43,997 nt of DNA from WYEN01 sp049976205 (lineage in GTDB: Archaea; Thermoproteota; Thermoprotei_A; Sulfolobales; AG1): assembly GCA_049976205.1 (NCBI GenBank), contig JBMFIR010000008.1:1-43997 (forward strand). The letters are read 5' to 3'. Of the stretch, positions 9,098-16,303 are shown one piece after another; positions within the stretch are counted from its first letter, which is position 1; each line of letters starts with the position of its first letter. The notes under the pieces were generated by a model. The model had not been told where the DNA came from, ran no database searches, and saw nothing but the letters and a program-made list of their open reading frames with translations. Position numbers and translations under genes: made by a program.

Positions 9098-9337
9098 CTA
9101 CCTCTCGGAGATCTCATTTAATAAAAGATCTATGTACTTCCTATGCTCCTCAAGATCTCTCTCATCGATCTTAGAAATAATAACACCAGCGTGAACAAGA
9201 ACAAGATCACCTTCTCTAAGCTCCTCATCAGATATACCAATAACAACCTCTCTATCAACACCATCACCAAAATCAACTAAAGCATAAACCCTATCCTCGG
9301 AAATTCTCTTAATAACCGCAGGAACACCCCAGCACAA
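9098..9337 (-). CDS. hypC: Hydrogenase maturation chaperone HypC
   Basis: HypC/HybG chaperone that carries the Fe(CN)2CO unit to the hydrogenase large subunit with HypD. I chose the TTG at 9337 because it gives MCWGVPA, matching the invariant Met-Cys start of the family (Cys2 is essential), and because GGAGGT lies eight bases upstream (plus strand 9346-9351). A longer frame to 9367 would bury Cys2. The product is 79 residues, normal for HypC, with VLVHAGVIISKIDE matching the conserved HAGxxxxKI region. It is the first gene of the minus-strand operon and ends six bases before the hypE start. No lesion is seen. Confidence 0.88.
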   Translation of the reverse strand: MCWGVPAVIKRISEDRVYALVDFGDGVDREVVIGISDEELREGDLVLVHAGVIISKIDERDLEEHRKYIDLLLNEISER

Positions 9338-9444
9338 AATAGAAAACCTCCACCATACATCTCTCAAAATCTATTATAATATCAACCTCCTATATTAACA
9401 CACAAGATCATTCCTAACCATAATCATCCTCAGCATAAAAACAA

Positions 9445-9551
9445 GTATACAGGGTAAATCGCTTGAGAAGTATACATTTGCATCAGGTTTTAAGTAATCA
9501 ACTTATATTACTAACTAATAAATCAACAGATTAATTTATAGAATTGTATAC
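9445..9551 (+). promoter_or_regulatory. vapB promoter region with three GTATAC palindromes
   Basis: GTATAC occurs at 9445-9450, 9470-9475 and 9546-9551, the last just before an AT-rich TATTTAAA box (9555-9562) that precedes the vapB ATG at 9575. The six-base palindrome is expected far less than once in this stretch, so it may be the operator of the VapB antitoxin. Inference only. Confidence 0.4.
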
Positions 9552-9574
9552 ATATATTTAAATGGATACGTATT

Positions 9575-9805
9575 ATGAGTGTCGTTGTGAGTATCCGTGT
9601 TCCTAAAAATATTAAAGAGAAAATGGATCTATTAAAAAAATACGTTAATTGGAGTGAGGAGATCCGAAGATTCATTGAGAGACGCGTCGAAGAACTCTAT
9701 AAGAAGTATGTCTTAGAGGAGACTAGAAAAGTAATTGAACAATTGCCTGAGGTTCCGAAAGGAACAGTATCTCGATACGTGAGGGAGGATCGTGACAGTA
9801 ATTGA
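9575..9805 (+). CDS. vapB: VapB-type antitoxin (module 1)
   Basis: Small DNA-binding antitoxin, 76 residues. The N-terminus VVVSIRVPKNIKEKMDLLKKY fits a ribbon-helix-helix fold: a short beta strand then helices with a YVNWSEEIRRFIERRV helix. The C-terminal tail (SRYVREDRDSN) would bind and block the toxin. Its end overlaps the toxin start by 14 bases, the standard VapBC arrangement. A TATA-like box about 13-20 bases upstream suggests a short leader or none. Three GTATAC palindromes upstream may be autoregulatory sites. Confidence 0.85.
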   Translation: MSVVVSIRVPKNIKEKMDLLKKYVNWSEEIRRFIERRVEELYKKYVLEETRKVIEQLPEVPKGTVSRYVREDRDSN

Positions 9806-10199
9806 TGCATCCACATTAGCTAAATATCTACTTAGAGAAGAAAACTGGGAGAAGGTCGAAGATTACCTGAGCAAAACCGTTTATTCCATTGACCATGTTA
9901 TTAAGGAAATTGCTAATGCCATATGGAAACATAGTATTATTCGTGGATACATATCAAAAGAAATGGCTTTCACAATATATAGACACTTCCTGAAATTAAT
10001 TGATGCTGGTGTTATAATCATTGAGTCTCAGGAGAAATACATTGATCAAGCATTTAGAATAGCACTAGACAACAATATAACAGTATACGACGCATTATAC
10101 ATCTCACAAGCTTTAAAATACGGAAAACTTTTAACGAGCGATTATGAACAGGCATCAATAGCCAGAAAATTAGGTATTGAAACCATATTTATATCATGA
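9792..10199 (+). CDS. vapC: VapC-type PIN-domain toxin (module 1)
   Basis: PIN-domain ribonuclease toxin of 135 residues. The acidic metal-binding residues are in place: Asp5 in TVIDAST, Glu in VIKEIANAIWK, Asp in TVYDALYISQA and Asp in TSDYEQA near the C-terminus. The GTG start overlaps the antitoxin. The target RNA cannot be inferred. It is intact and lies at the edge of the accessory stretch between hypC and the hydrogenase remnant. Confidence 0.88.
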   Translation: MTVIDASTLAKYLLREENWEKVEDYLSKTVYSIDHVIKEIANAIWKHSIIRGYISKEMAFTIYRHFLKLIDAGVIIIESQEKYIDQAFRIALDNNITVYDALYISQALKYGKLLTSDYEQASIARKLGIETIFIS

Positions 10200-10266
10200 T
10201 AAATCATACTCGGTGGCTAAGTTCCACTAATCGATACTTACAATACTTATTCAACTTATTTAAAAA

Positions 10267-10282
10267 AGACTTTTTAAAGTCT
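10267..10282. terminator. Possible bidirectional terminator hairpin between convergent genes
   Basis: AGACTTT and AAAGTCT form a perfect inverted repeat separated by two T residues, in an AT-rich gap between vapC and the convergent serpin gene. T- and A-runs nearby on both strands fit archaeal termination. The repeat is short, so this is tentative. The 10200-10375 gap otherwise shows nothing I can support. Confidence 0.3.
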
Positions 10283-10375
10283 ATTAACTCAGTCTATTAC
10301 AATTACTTTTTTACGGATCTATTCTATTACAAGTCTTCAAAAAGAAAAAATTTAACTTTTTGCACAAGAGATTTT

Positions 10376-11578
10376 CTAACTTCTTAATGTTGGATCTACA
10401 ACATGACCTATAAATAATATGACACCTGTGTCTCTATCTCTTATTATAAAGATAAATGGTTTATTGATCTCTATTACTGTTACTGGCACCAGTGCAGTTA
10501 CTATTATTATTGCTGTTGTAGCCGCAGCTTCTGTGCCTTTCTCATTTACTTTTATTATTGCTTGATGAATCACGTCATCAACCCATATAGCACCTCTCGG
10601 GACATCAGCCATACCTCTCAGATCTGCTACACCAGGTAGAAAGACTTCTCTCACACCTAGTGACTTTAGATTCTCTTTGACACTACTCTTGAACTCAAAC
10701 TCGAATTTCGGCATTCTAAGTGTAGCTCCCCTATTCTCCGTGGCATCAAGTCTCTTGAGAGCCTCCAAGATCAGATTTCTATGATTTGCTAAAGTCTCTC
10801 TGAAGTCTTTGGGCATTATAACCACCATCGATAGATTCGATCCTCGATACGGTATCTCGACTGCTAAGTAATTATCGCTCTCGACTACTTTCAGGTGAGA
10901 GCCTTTGACCTCCATGGCGTTAGCTTCTACGTATTTCTCCCCAGTCCAGAACATGATAGGGGTAGATGACTTAAACTCTTCTAGCCACAGAGCATAGAGA
11001 TATATAGCTGAGACAAGTACTGCTACTGTATTATCTGGTACCCCAACTAAAAATTCCTTGATCAATCCTCTGGTTCTCTCCTTAACCCATTCATTAACTT
11101 CTTTGATAAGTTCTTTTGTATTAGCGAAATATGAGATATCTCCTTGATAACATGATCGGATTTTATTTACATAACTCTCTTTAAAAGGAAAGCTATTTCT
11201 GAGCCATGCACCATTAGCTAAGTAAAGTCTCGTATCATTATCTCCACCAAGAGGTAATTTAGAGATCAGATCTCTATAAACCGTGCAGGCATCACTATCG
11301 TATATACCCAATACAGATCCTAACTCTTTCTTTGTCGCAGAATTAGTTCCTTCATAAAGCATTAGTAATGCAACATATATATTGAAGGGAGACACAACAA
11401 GATTCTTGTTGAAATGATCTTTAGCTATTGATCCGTAGATTGAGAGAGTAAAATTATTTATCGCATCGGTTAATGAGACTATGTCTAATTCTTGCTTAAA
11501 ATAAATTTGTTGACTTGTCTTAGCTCTACCCTCACTAAACCAGAAATACGTCAATGATAAAGTGATTATAAAGATCAA
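10376..11578 (-). CDS. Serpin (serine protease inhibitor), exported or membrane-anchored
   Basis: Full serpin fold from SPFNIYVALLMLYEGT near the N-terminus to the C-terminal NKPFIFIIRDRDTG and FIGHVVDP. The reactive-loop hinge reads EKGTEAAATTA, the consensus of inhibitory serpins, so an active inhibitor is expected. Counting from P14 Thr puts P1-P1' near Ala-Leu in IIIVTALVP, which suits elastase- or subtilisin-like proteases. The N-terminus is a hydrophobic stretch ending at SEGRAKT. The TTG at 11578 cuts into that stretch: the frame has no better start upstream, but an ATG at 11625 followed by an A5 run (plus strand 11618-11622) would, with one more A, give MKKSVNKPYTIFVSLILIF and a complete signal or anchor. 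So the true 5' end may be at 11625 with a slip. Serpins are rare in archaea. Confidence 0.88.
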   Translation of the reverse strand: MIFIITLSLTYFWFSEGRAKTSQQIYFKQELDIVSLTDAINNFTLSIYGSIAKDHFNKNLVVSPFNIYVALLMLYEGTNSATKKELGSVLGIYDSDACTVYRDLISKLPLGGDNDTRLYLANGAWLRNSFPFKESYVNKIRSCYQGDISYFANTKELIKEVNEWVKERTRGLIKEFLVGVPDNTVAVLVSAIYLYALWLEEFKSSTPIMFWTGEKYVEANAMEVKGSHLKVVESDNYLAVEIPYRGSNLSMVVIMPKDFRETLANHRNLILEALKRLDATENRGATLRMPKFEFEFKSSVKENLKSLGVREVFLPGVADLRGMADVPRGAIWVDDVIHQAIIKVNEKGTEAAATTAIIIVTALVPVTVIEINKPFIFIIRDRDTGVILFIGHVVDPTLRS

Positions 11579-11673
11579 TATTAAGGATACAAATATCGTA
11601 TAAGGCTTATTAACAGATTTTTCATAGTAAACACCATGTTAAGTATTAATTGAGTGGAGTTCCTCTAATAATA

Positions 11674-12131
11674 TTATGCTTTTGATAATTTAAACACCTT
11701 AAATAATGTATTAATAGCCTCAATGGATACAATGAAACCAAAAATCATGGCTAAAGATACAAAGAAAATAGGTAATTTTAAAGAATTCATTATTAAAATA
11801 TTCATATAAAGACACCATAGCTAGGACCAGGAAGAAAATAGAGAGAGCCATGTATATAGTGATCATGAGTATATCTGATAAAAATTTGTCGAGATCTTTT
11901 GCAAGAGACTTATATTTATCTGGTTTAAAAATTGAGAGTATTGCTATAAGGGTTCCTGCGAAAACAGGTATTAATATTACGAAAAAGTGAGAGAAAAATT
12001 AGATTCCACATCCCACTACTTTTAAGATAATCATTTAAGAAATAAATGAAAATGAGTATAGCGATCCATTGCATAATTCTATAAGTTGAGTAGATACTGA
12101 TCCTTAAAGCCATTAAGTCTCCAAGACACAT
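11674..12131 (-). pseudogene. Broken multi-pass membrane protein gene
   Basis: Three frames in succession encode hydrophobic segments that join into one protein of about 150 residues with roughly four membrane spans: ATG at 12131 leading to IMQWIAILIFIYFLND, then after an A5 run on the plus strand (11982-11986) VILIPVFAGTLIAILSIF and ITIYMALSIFFLVLAMV, then after a second slip near 11776-11790 PIFFVSLAMIFGFIVSIEA to a stop at 11674. The family is not recognised. Two frameshifts make a pseudogene likely. It lies just upstream of the serpin gene on the same strand. Confidence 0.55.
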
Positions 12132-12293
12132 AGTGAAAATAAAAACTAATAAGCTAATTCATTAAAGTACATAAATTAATTAATATTCAAAATTATGCTG
12201 TGGTCTATGAGTGAATCAGTTATTCCAATGAATCATGTGATCAAGTAATATGCTAGATAGGTAAATATATTAAATCTCAAATGGTAGTTACTT

Positions 12294-12536
12294 TTGGTGG
12301 TAACAATAGGTAGTTATGTCACGGTATCTACAAAGGTTAGGAGAGAGATTGTTGAGAGGGCCAGGAGACTTGGTATTAATATATCTGAGTTTCTTAGGAA
12401 GAAGCTTGAGGAGGAGGTGGAGAATAGAGAATTTGAGCTTATCAAGAAAAGATTAGAGGAGATGAGAGATGTAATAGAGAAAATAGATATTGAGAGAATT
12501 GTTAAGCATATTAGAGAGGATAGGGAGTCTCATTAA
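12294..12536 (+). CDS. vapB: VapB-type antitoxin (module 2)
   Basis: 80 residues. The N-terminus has a short strand (SYVTVSTKVRREI) followed by a helix (ERARRLGINISEFLRKKLEEEV), the ribbon-helix-helix or VapB pattern, then a charged helix and the tail VKHIREDRESH. The tail closely matches that of module 1 (YVREDRDSN), the part expected to contact the toxin. The TTG start lies about 25 bases downstream of an AT-rich TAAATATATTAAA box (12261-12273), suggesting a leaderless message. Unlike module 1, no GTATAC site is present. It overlaps the toxin start by one base. Confidence 0.83.
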   Translation: MVVTIGSYVTVSTKVRREIVERARRLGINISEFLRKKLEEEVENREFELIKKRLEEMRDVIEKIDIERIVKHIREDRESH

Positions 12537-12934
12537 TGATCAAGTTATTATTTGATGCGTCATCATTAATAAGAGCTCTGAAAGAGAGTAGGATAGATCT
12601 TCTAAGAAAAAACTATATTCAGTGGCTAACAGTATATGAGATTCTTAATGCATTATGGAAAGAAACATACTTATCAAAAACAATTCCAGAAGAGAAATCC
12701 AAGGATCTAGTTGATATTCTAATGAATATTATGAGATACATGAATATTTTAGAACCAACTGGGTTAGAGAAAGAGATCCTAGAAATAGCTATAAGTAGAG
12801 GAGCTACGGCATATGATGCTTCTTACGTAGCTTTAGCAAAGAAGCATGGTTTAACACTTGTCTCAGAGGATCGGAAATTAAGAGAGAGATACAGAGATCT
12901 AATTAAGATCATTGATTTAGACGAGATCTTTTAA
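12536..12934 (+). CDS. vapC: VapC-type PIN-domain toxin (module 2)
   Basis: 132-residue PIN ribonuclease with the acidic residues in place: Asp7 in LLFDASSLI, Glu in LTVYEILNALWKE, Asp in TAYDASYVALAKK and Asp in SEDRKL. It differs considerably from the module 1 toxin, so these are separate acquisitions or an old duplication. Intact. It is followed by the hydrogenase remnant. Confidence 0.88.
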   Translation: MIKLLFDASSLIRALKESRIDLLRKNYIQWLTVYEILNALWKETYLSKTIPEEKSKDLVDILMNIMRYMNILEPTGLEKEILEIAISRGATAYDASYVALAKKHGLTLVSEDRKLRERYRDLIKIIDLDEIF

Positions 12935-13105
12935 CTAAGATAAGTATTTAATACTAACTATCTTTTGTGTTTAACTCATACGTTTAATCACGAGATTAAC
13001 TAAATACGTGCTTAATTGAGTAAATAATTGTTGATGAAAAACTCCATATAAGCTCGCTACTATGTGAGTGAAAAGGTTATTTCAAGCATGTTATGCATAC
13101 AATAG

Positions 13106-13327
13106 ATCAATTTTACTGCTAGAGCATTTATCAGGGGTGGAGAGATCAAGGAAGGTTTCCTAAACATAGTTGAGATGGCTTTCAGAGCATATGACCCATG
13201 CTTTGCCTGTGGAACACACGCGGTTCCTGGTGGATTAAGGCTCGTGCTTGAGTTCTATAATGAGAGAGGAGAATTCTTATATAGAAAAGATCTTGGTACT
13301 ATTAACGCCTCATCCTGCGATCTTTAG
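13106..13327 (+). pseudogene. 3' remnant of a NiFe-hydrogenase large subunit
   Basis: Only the last 73 codons remain, open from 13106 (a TAG lies just before) to the stop at 13327. They include VEMAFRAYDPCFACGTH, the C-terminal DPCxxCxxH motif whose two cysteines bind the Ni-Fe centre, followed by a tail of about 36 residues (AVPGGLRLVLEFYNERG onward). In intact enzymes the tail is removed after the His by a dedicated protease, and such a protease gene follows here. No N-terminal RxCGxC motif is found in the window. A start codon for this piece is not evident. The upstream 12935-13105 shows nothing coding. A truncation by deletion is the simplest reading. Confidence 0.78.
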
Positions 13328-13379
13328 CGAAGAAACTTAAACAAATCTCTTTTTTACAAAAATTTACTCGGCATAAATT

Positions 13380-13862
13380 GTGCGAGGAAAAATAATTTTT
13401 CTAGGTAATAGTCTTTATCTAGAAGATAAGATTAGTTTAGTAATTGGGAAATTACTACAAAATAAACTCTCTATAGCAAACATAGAGGTTGAGGTTACCG
13501 AGAGAATAGGGATTGATCTTTTGGATGTATTACTGGATCTTGATCGTGGAGCAGATATCATTATCATAGTTGATAGTGTTTATGTGGATAGAGATGATTT
13601 ATATGGAGAAGTATTTTTAATAGACCCAGAGAATATGCCTTCAGCTAGTATTAGAGCTCCTCACACTATTTCTCTAAAGGATCTTCTTGATTTAGTAAGG
13701 ATCTTAGGCAGAGGTGGTGTTAAGTTCTATTTAATAGGTATTGGTATAAGAGATCTAACTACATTATCAGAAGATCTATCGGAGTATCTTAAGTCGAAAT
13801 TAGATTATATAGTTAACAAGGTCTACGAATTAATTAAGTTAATAATTGAACAAAATATTTAG
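13380..13862 (+). CDS. Hydrogenase maturation protease (HycI/HupD family)
   Basis: Endopeptidase that clips the C-terminal tail of a NiFe-hydrogenase large subunit once nickel is in place. The 160-residue protein has the family layout: FLGNSLYLEDK at the N-terminus (GNxLxxDD-like), ADIIIIVDSVYVD for the second acidic ligand, APHTISLKDLLDLVRILG for the histidine ligand, and YLIGIGIRDLTTLSEDLSE. The start is the GTG at 13380. It lies 52 bases after the hydrogenase remnant, whose full gene was probably its partner. It appears intact even though the substrate gene is truncated and hypE is interrupted. It may still serve a second hydrogenase elsewhere. Confidence 0.82.
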   Translation: MRGKIIFLGNSLYLEDKISLVIGKLLQNKLSIANIEVEVTERIGIDLLDVLLDLDRGADIIIIVDSVYVDRDDLYGEVFLIDPENMPSASIRAPHTISLKDLLDLVRILGRGGVKFYLIGIGIRDLTTLSEDLSEYLKSKLDYIVNKVYELIKLIIEQNI

Positions 13863-13864
13863 CT

Positions 13865-14455
13865 CTAAAGGATCTTCTTAGCTATTGTTTCAAAGATTCT
13901 TTTTATATCACTACTTGAAACATGTAGAAGACCCTCACTAGTCTCAATTAAAATATTTTCTCTCTTTAGAAGCTCTATTGCCTCTTCATGAGATATATTA
14001 TGGTATGCACACGTAAAAACAATTATTTTCTTAGCTAATGAAGTTAGTTCTCTCACGAATTCTAATTCTTTAATACATCTACTGATCCTACTAGCTATCT
14101 CTATTAACGTCTCGTATGTTGCATTAGTCTCTATGCGGTTATTAATATATTTTGCTTCGTGTCCTTGTAGAGATAGTATTTCAGTCAGGACATCTGGTAT
14201 TATTGGACCAACACTTCTTTGTATTCTACTAATCTCTATTTTTCTAGTTAAGTGTTTTGGTAGTAGGATTTCAGCCATGATCTTTTTTATTTCTTGGATC
14301 TCTATCTCTGGTGAGAGAATATCTTCGGAAAAATAGATCCTCAATGTGTCACCTATGATCTCGACGCTACTAAATTCTATTCCCTCCTCGCTTATTCTTG
14401 CGGCTAATTCTTTACACTTAGATCCGCATTTAATCACAAAACTCTTTTTAACCAT
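13865..14455 (-). CDS. DUF2067-type archaeal protein
   Basis: 196-residue protein of unknown function, resembling the archaeal DUF2067 family often found beside the exosome gene csl4. No catalytic motif is evident; it has alpha-rich segments, two cysteines near the N-terminus (KCGSKCKEL) and a region GPIIPDVLTEILSLQGHEA. It starts 19 bases after the csl4 stop, so the two are probably co-transcribed and this protein may act in RNA processing. It is convergent with the protease gene, with only two bases between stops. Family assignment is from memory and moderate. Confidence 0.6.
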   Translation of the reverse strand: MVKKSFVIKCGSKCKELAARISEEGIEFSSVEIIGDTLRIYFSEDILSPEIEIQEIKKIMAEILLPKHLTRKIEISRIQRSVGPIIPDVLTEILSLQGHEAKYINNRIETNATYETLIEIASRISRCIKELEFVRELTSLAKKIIVFTCAYHNISHEEAIELLKRENILIETSEGLLHVSSSDIKRIFETIAKKIL

Positions 14456-14474
14456 CTCATTTAACTCCTCAGTA

Positions 14475-15074
14475 TCAACTTTTCTTTAATTCACTAAGTT
14501 TATATAGATACTTTGTTATAGGAGATCTTACCTCAGTAAATCCGCATAGTGGGCACACAAGATTCTCCTTGAGACGACCCATAAAAGATCCGCATTTAGG
14601 ACATATAGCTACTACAATACTCGCATTCTGAGATCTCATTGATAATAAGTAAGGTGCTGATCTAGATATTATTTTTGCGTATAATATGTCTCCTACTCTC
14701 ACGAATTCATCGATGCTCACACTTCTAGTCTTTGATGGTATTTGAGAAATATGTAGTAGTCCAGTAGTATTATTTGGTAGTAAATTAATTAATTCTTTCC
14801 CTATTATTCTCGCCATAGCTAATTCACCTCGTGTCTGAGTAACTAAGGCGTATACAAAATCACCTGGTTGCAACTTCTTTATTTTCTTGATCGGTTTCAC
14901 ACTGGCTATTCTATCTCTCATATCAACCTCTAGTAGTCCTACTATGGTAGAGTATAGCAATCCATTTCTCTCAATAATATTGTCTCCTGCAATAAATTCC
15001 TCAACGACACCTACTACACTACCTGGGGTAACAATAACTCCTCTAAGACCACTATTCTTCTCTAAGCCACTCAT
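14475..15074 (-). CDS. csl4: Exosome RNA-binding subunit Csl4
   Basis: RNA-binding cap subunit of the archaeal exosome, which feeds RNA to the Rrp41/Rrp42 ring. The 199-residue protein shows the Csl4 layout: N-terminal beta domain starting VIVTPGSVVGVVEEF, an S1 domain (LQPGDFVYALVTQ, LLHISQIPS, VRVGDILYAKIIS), and a C-terminal zinc ribbon with CPKCG and CPLCG. Length and order match other archaeal Csl4 proteins. It is divergent from the HMG-CoA synthase gene across a 154-base gap and followed by the DUF2067 gene. Confidence 0.93.
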   Translation of the reverse strand: MSGLEKNSGLRGVIVTPGSVVGVVEEFIAGDNIIERNGLLYSTIVGLLEVDMRDRIASVKPIKKIKKLQPGDFVYALVTQTRGELAMARIIGKELINLLPNNTTGLLHISQIPSKTRSVSIDEFVRVGDILYAKIISRSAPYLLSMRSQNASIVVAICPKCGSFMGRLKENLVCPLCGFTEVRSPITKYLYKLSELKKS

Positions 15075-15201
15075 TTTCTCAGCAAATAATTATCTTGTTA
15101 AACAAAACATATTTTTTCTATCTCAACATAGAAATAACTCGTAAATTAATAGAGGTAGTTTTTATACATTTGTATAATGATCATTTAACAGTAGACTAAT
15201 G

Positions 15202-15210
15202 CTTAAATAC
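15202..15210 (+). promoter_or_regulatory. TATA box of the mevalonate operon
   Basis: ATGCTTAAATAC at 15199-15210 has its centre about 24 bases upstream of the TTG start of HMG-CoA synthase, the spacing for transcription starting at or next to the start codon (leaderless). The same 11-base string TGCTTAAATAC precedes the pyrophosphatase gene. Confidence 0.55.
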
Positions 15211-15228
15211 TTCTGAATTAACTAGTTC

Positions 15229-16296
15229 TTGGTTGATATTTTGAGTGATCTGAAGGCAGGAATAGTTGGTTGGGGTGCATATATTCCGCCTTACAGAATA
15301 AAGGCTGAGGAAATAGGTGGGCTGTGGGGTTTTGATCCTTTCACATCAAAGATTATATGGATCGAGGAGAAGGCTGTTGGGAACATTGATGAAGATACTA
15401 TAACAATTGGTTGGAGAGCCTCTAAATACGCTATTCAGAGAGCAGGTGTAGATCCCTCTGAGATAGAGGCTGTTTTTGTAGGAACTGAATCAAAGCCCTA
15501 CAGTGTAAAGCCTTCAGCAACAGTTATAGCTGACGCATTAGGTATACCACCAGCTAAATTAACATCTGACCTAGAATTCGCTTGTAGAGCTGCTTCTGAG
15601 GCTATTAGAATAAGCGTTTCTCTTGTGAATACTAAGACGGCTAAATACACACTTGTTATTGGAGCAGACACTGCACAAGCATCACCCGGAGATGTCTTAG
15701 AGTTCACAGCGAGTAGCGGAGGCGTCGCACTAGTTATAGGCTCTATCGAGAACGCCGCTGCGATAATAGAGGATTCATATACCTACGTAACCGATACACC
15801 TGATTTTTGGAGAAGGGAACATGTTCCATACCCAGAGCATGGAGAAGCTTTTACTGGAGAACCTGCTTACTTCAATCATATAATAAATGCTGTTAAGGGT
15901 TTATTCAGCAAGGGCTATAAACCAAGTGATTTTGACTACGCAATATTTCATCAACCCAATGGTAAATTCCCTCTCCAAGTAGGATCTAAATTAGGTTTCC
16001 CAAAAGAGAAGATCTTGTCAGGTTTGGTTACTCCATATATAGGGAACACATATAATGGATCTGCTCTAATGGGTTTAGCAAAAGTCTTGGAAGAGGCTAA
16101 ACCAGGGACAAGAATCCTACTAGCACCATTTGGCAGTGGAGCAGGGTCTGATGCATATGCCATAACAGTCACCGAGAAGGTTCTCGAGAAGAGAGATAAA
16201 GCACCCAAGGTAGTTGATATGATATCTAGAAAGATATATGTAGATTATGCTAGATATAGTAAAATGAGAAATAAGATCCTTAGATACATGAGGTGA
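15229..16296 (+). CDS. Hydroxymethylglutaryl-CoA synthase
   Basis: Condenses acetyl-CoA with acetoacetyl-CoA to HMG-CoA, the precursor of mevalonate and archaeal isoprenoid lipids. 355 residues, the archaeal length. Catalytic features are present: Glu87 in VGTESKPYSVKP, nucleophile Cys119 in LEFACRAAS, the histidine in FHQPNGKF and the NTYNGSALMG segment. The TTG start fits a leaderless transcript from the TATA box at 15202. Its stop lies seven bases before the thiolase homologue, which in archaea forms a complex with this enzyme and the DUF35 protein to channel acetoacetyl-CoA. Confidence 0.95.
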   Translation: MVDILSDLKAGIVGWGAYIPPYRIKAEEIGGLWGFDPFTSKIIWIEEKAVGNIDEDTITIGWRASKYAIQRAGVDPSEIEAVFVGTESKPYSVKPSATVIADALGIPPAKLTSDLEFACRAASEAIRISVSLVNTKTAKYTLVIGADTAQASPGDVLEFTASSGGVALVIGSIENAAAIIEDSYTYVTDTPDFWRREHVPYPEHGEAFTGEPAYFNHIINAVKGLFSKGYKPSDFDYAIFHQPNGKFPLQVGSKLGFPKEKILSGLVTPYIGNTYNGSALMGLAKVLEEAKPGTRILLAPFGSGAGSDAYAITVTEKVLEKRDKAPKVVDMISRKIYVDYARYSKMRNKILRYMR

Positions 16297-16303
16297 ATAG
16301 ATC

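Noticed and set aside
10196..10387. 63-codon open frame after vapC
   Set aside because: Low-complexity, aromatic-rich AT-driven sequence in a gap between convergent genes, no ribosome site and overlap with the serpin end.
13034..13075. AGCTCGCTA string shared by 13060 and 30395 regions, suggestive of a common RNA
   Set aside because: Only a nine-base match with different surroundings; no supporting structure.
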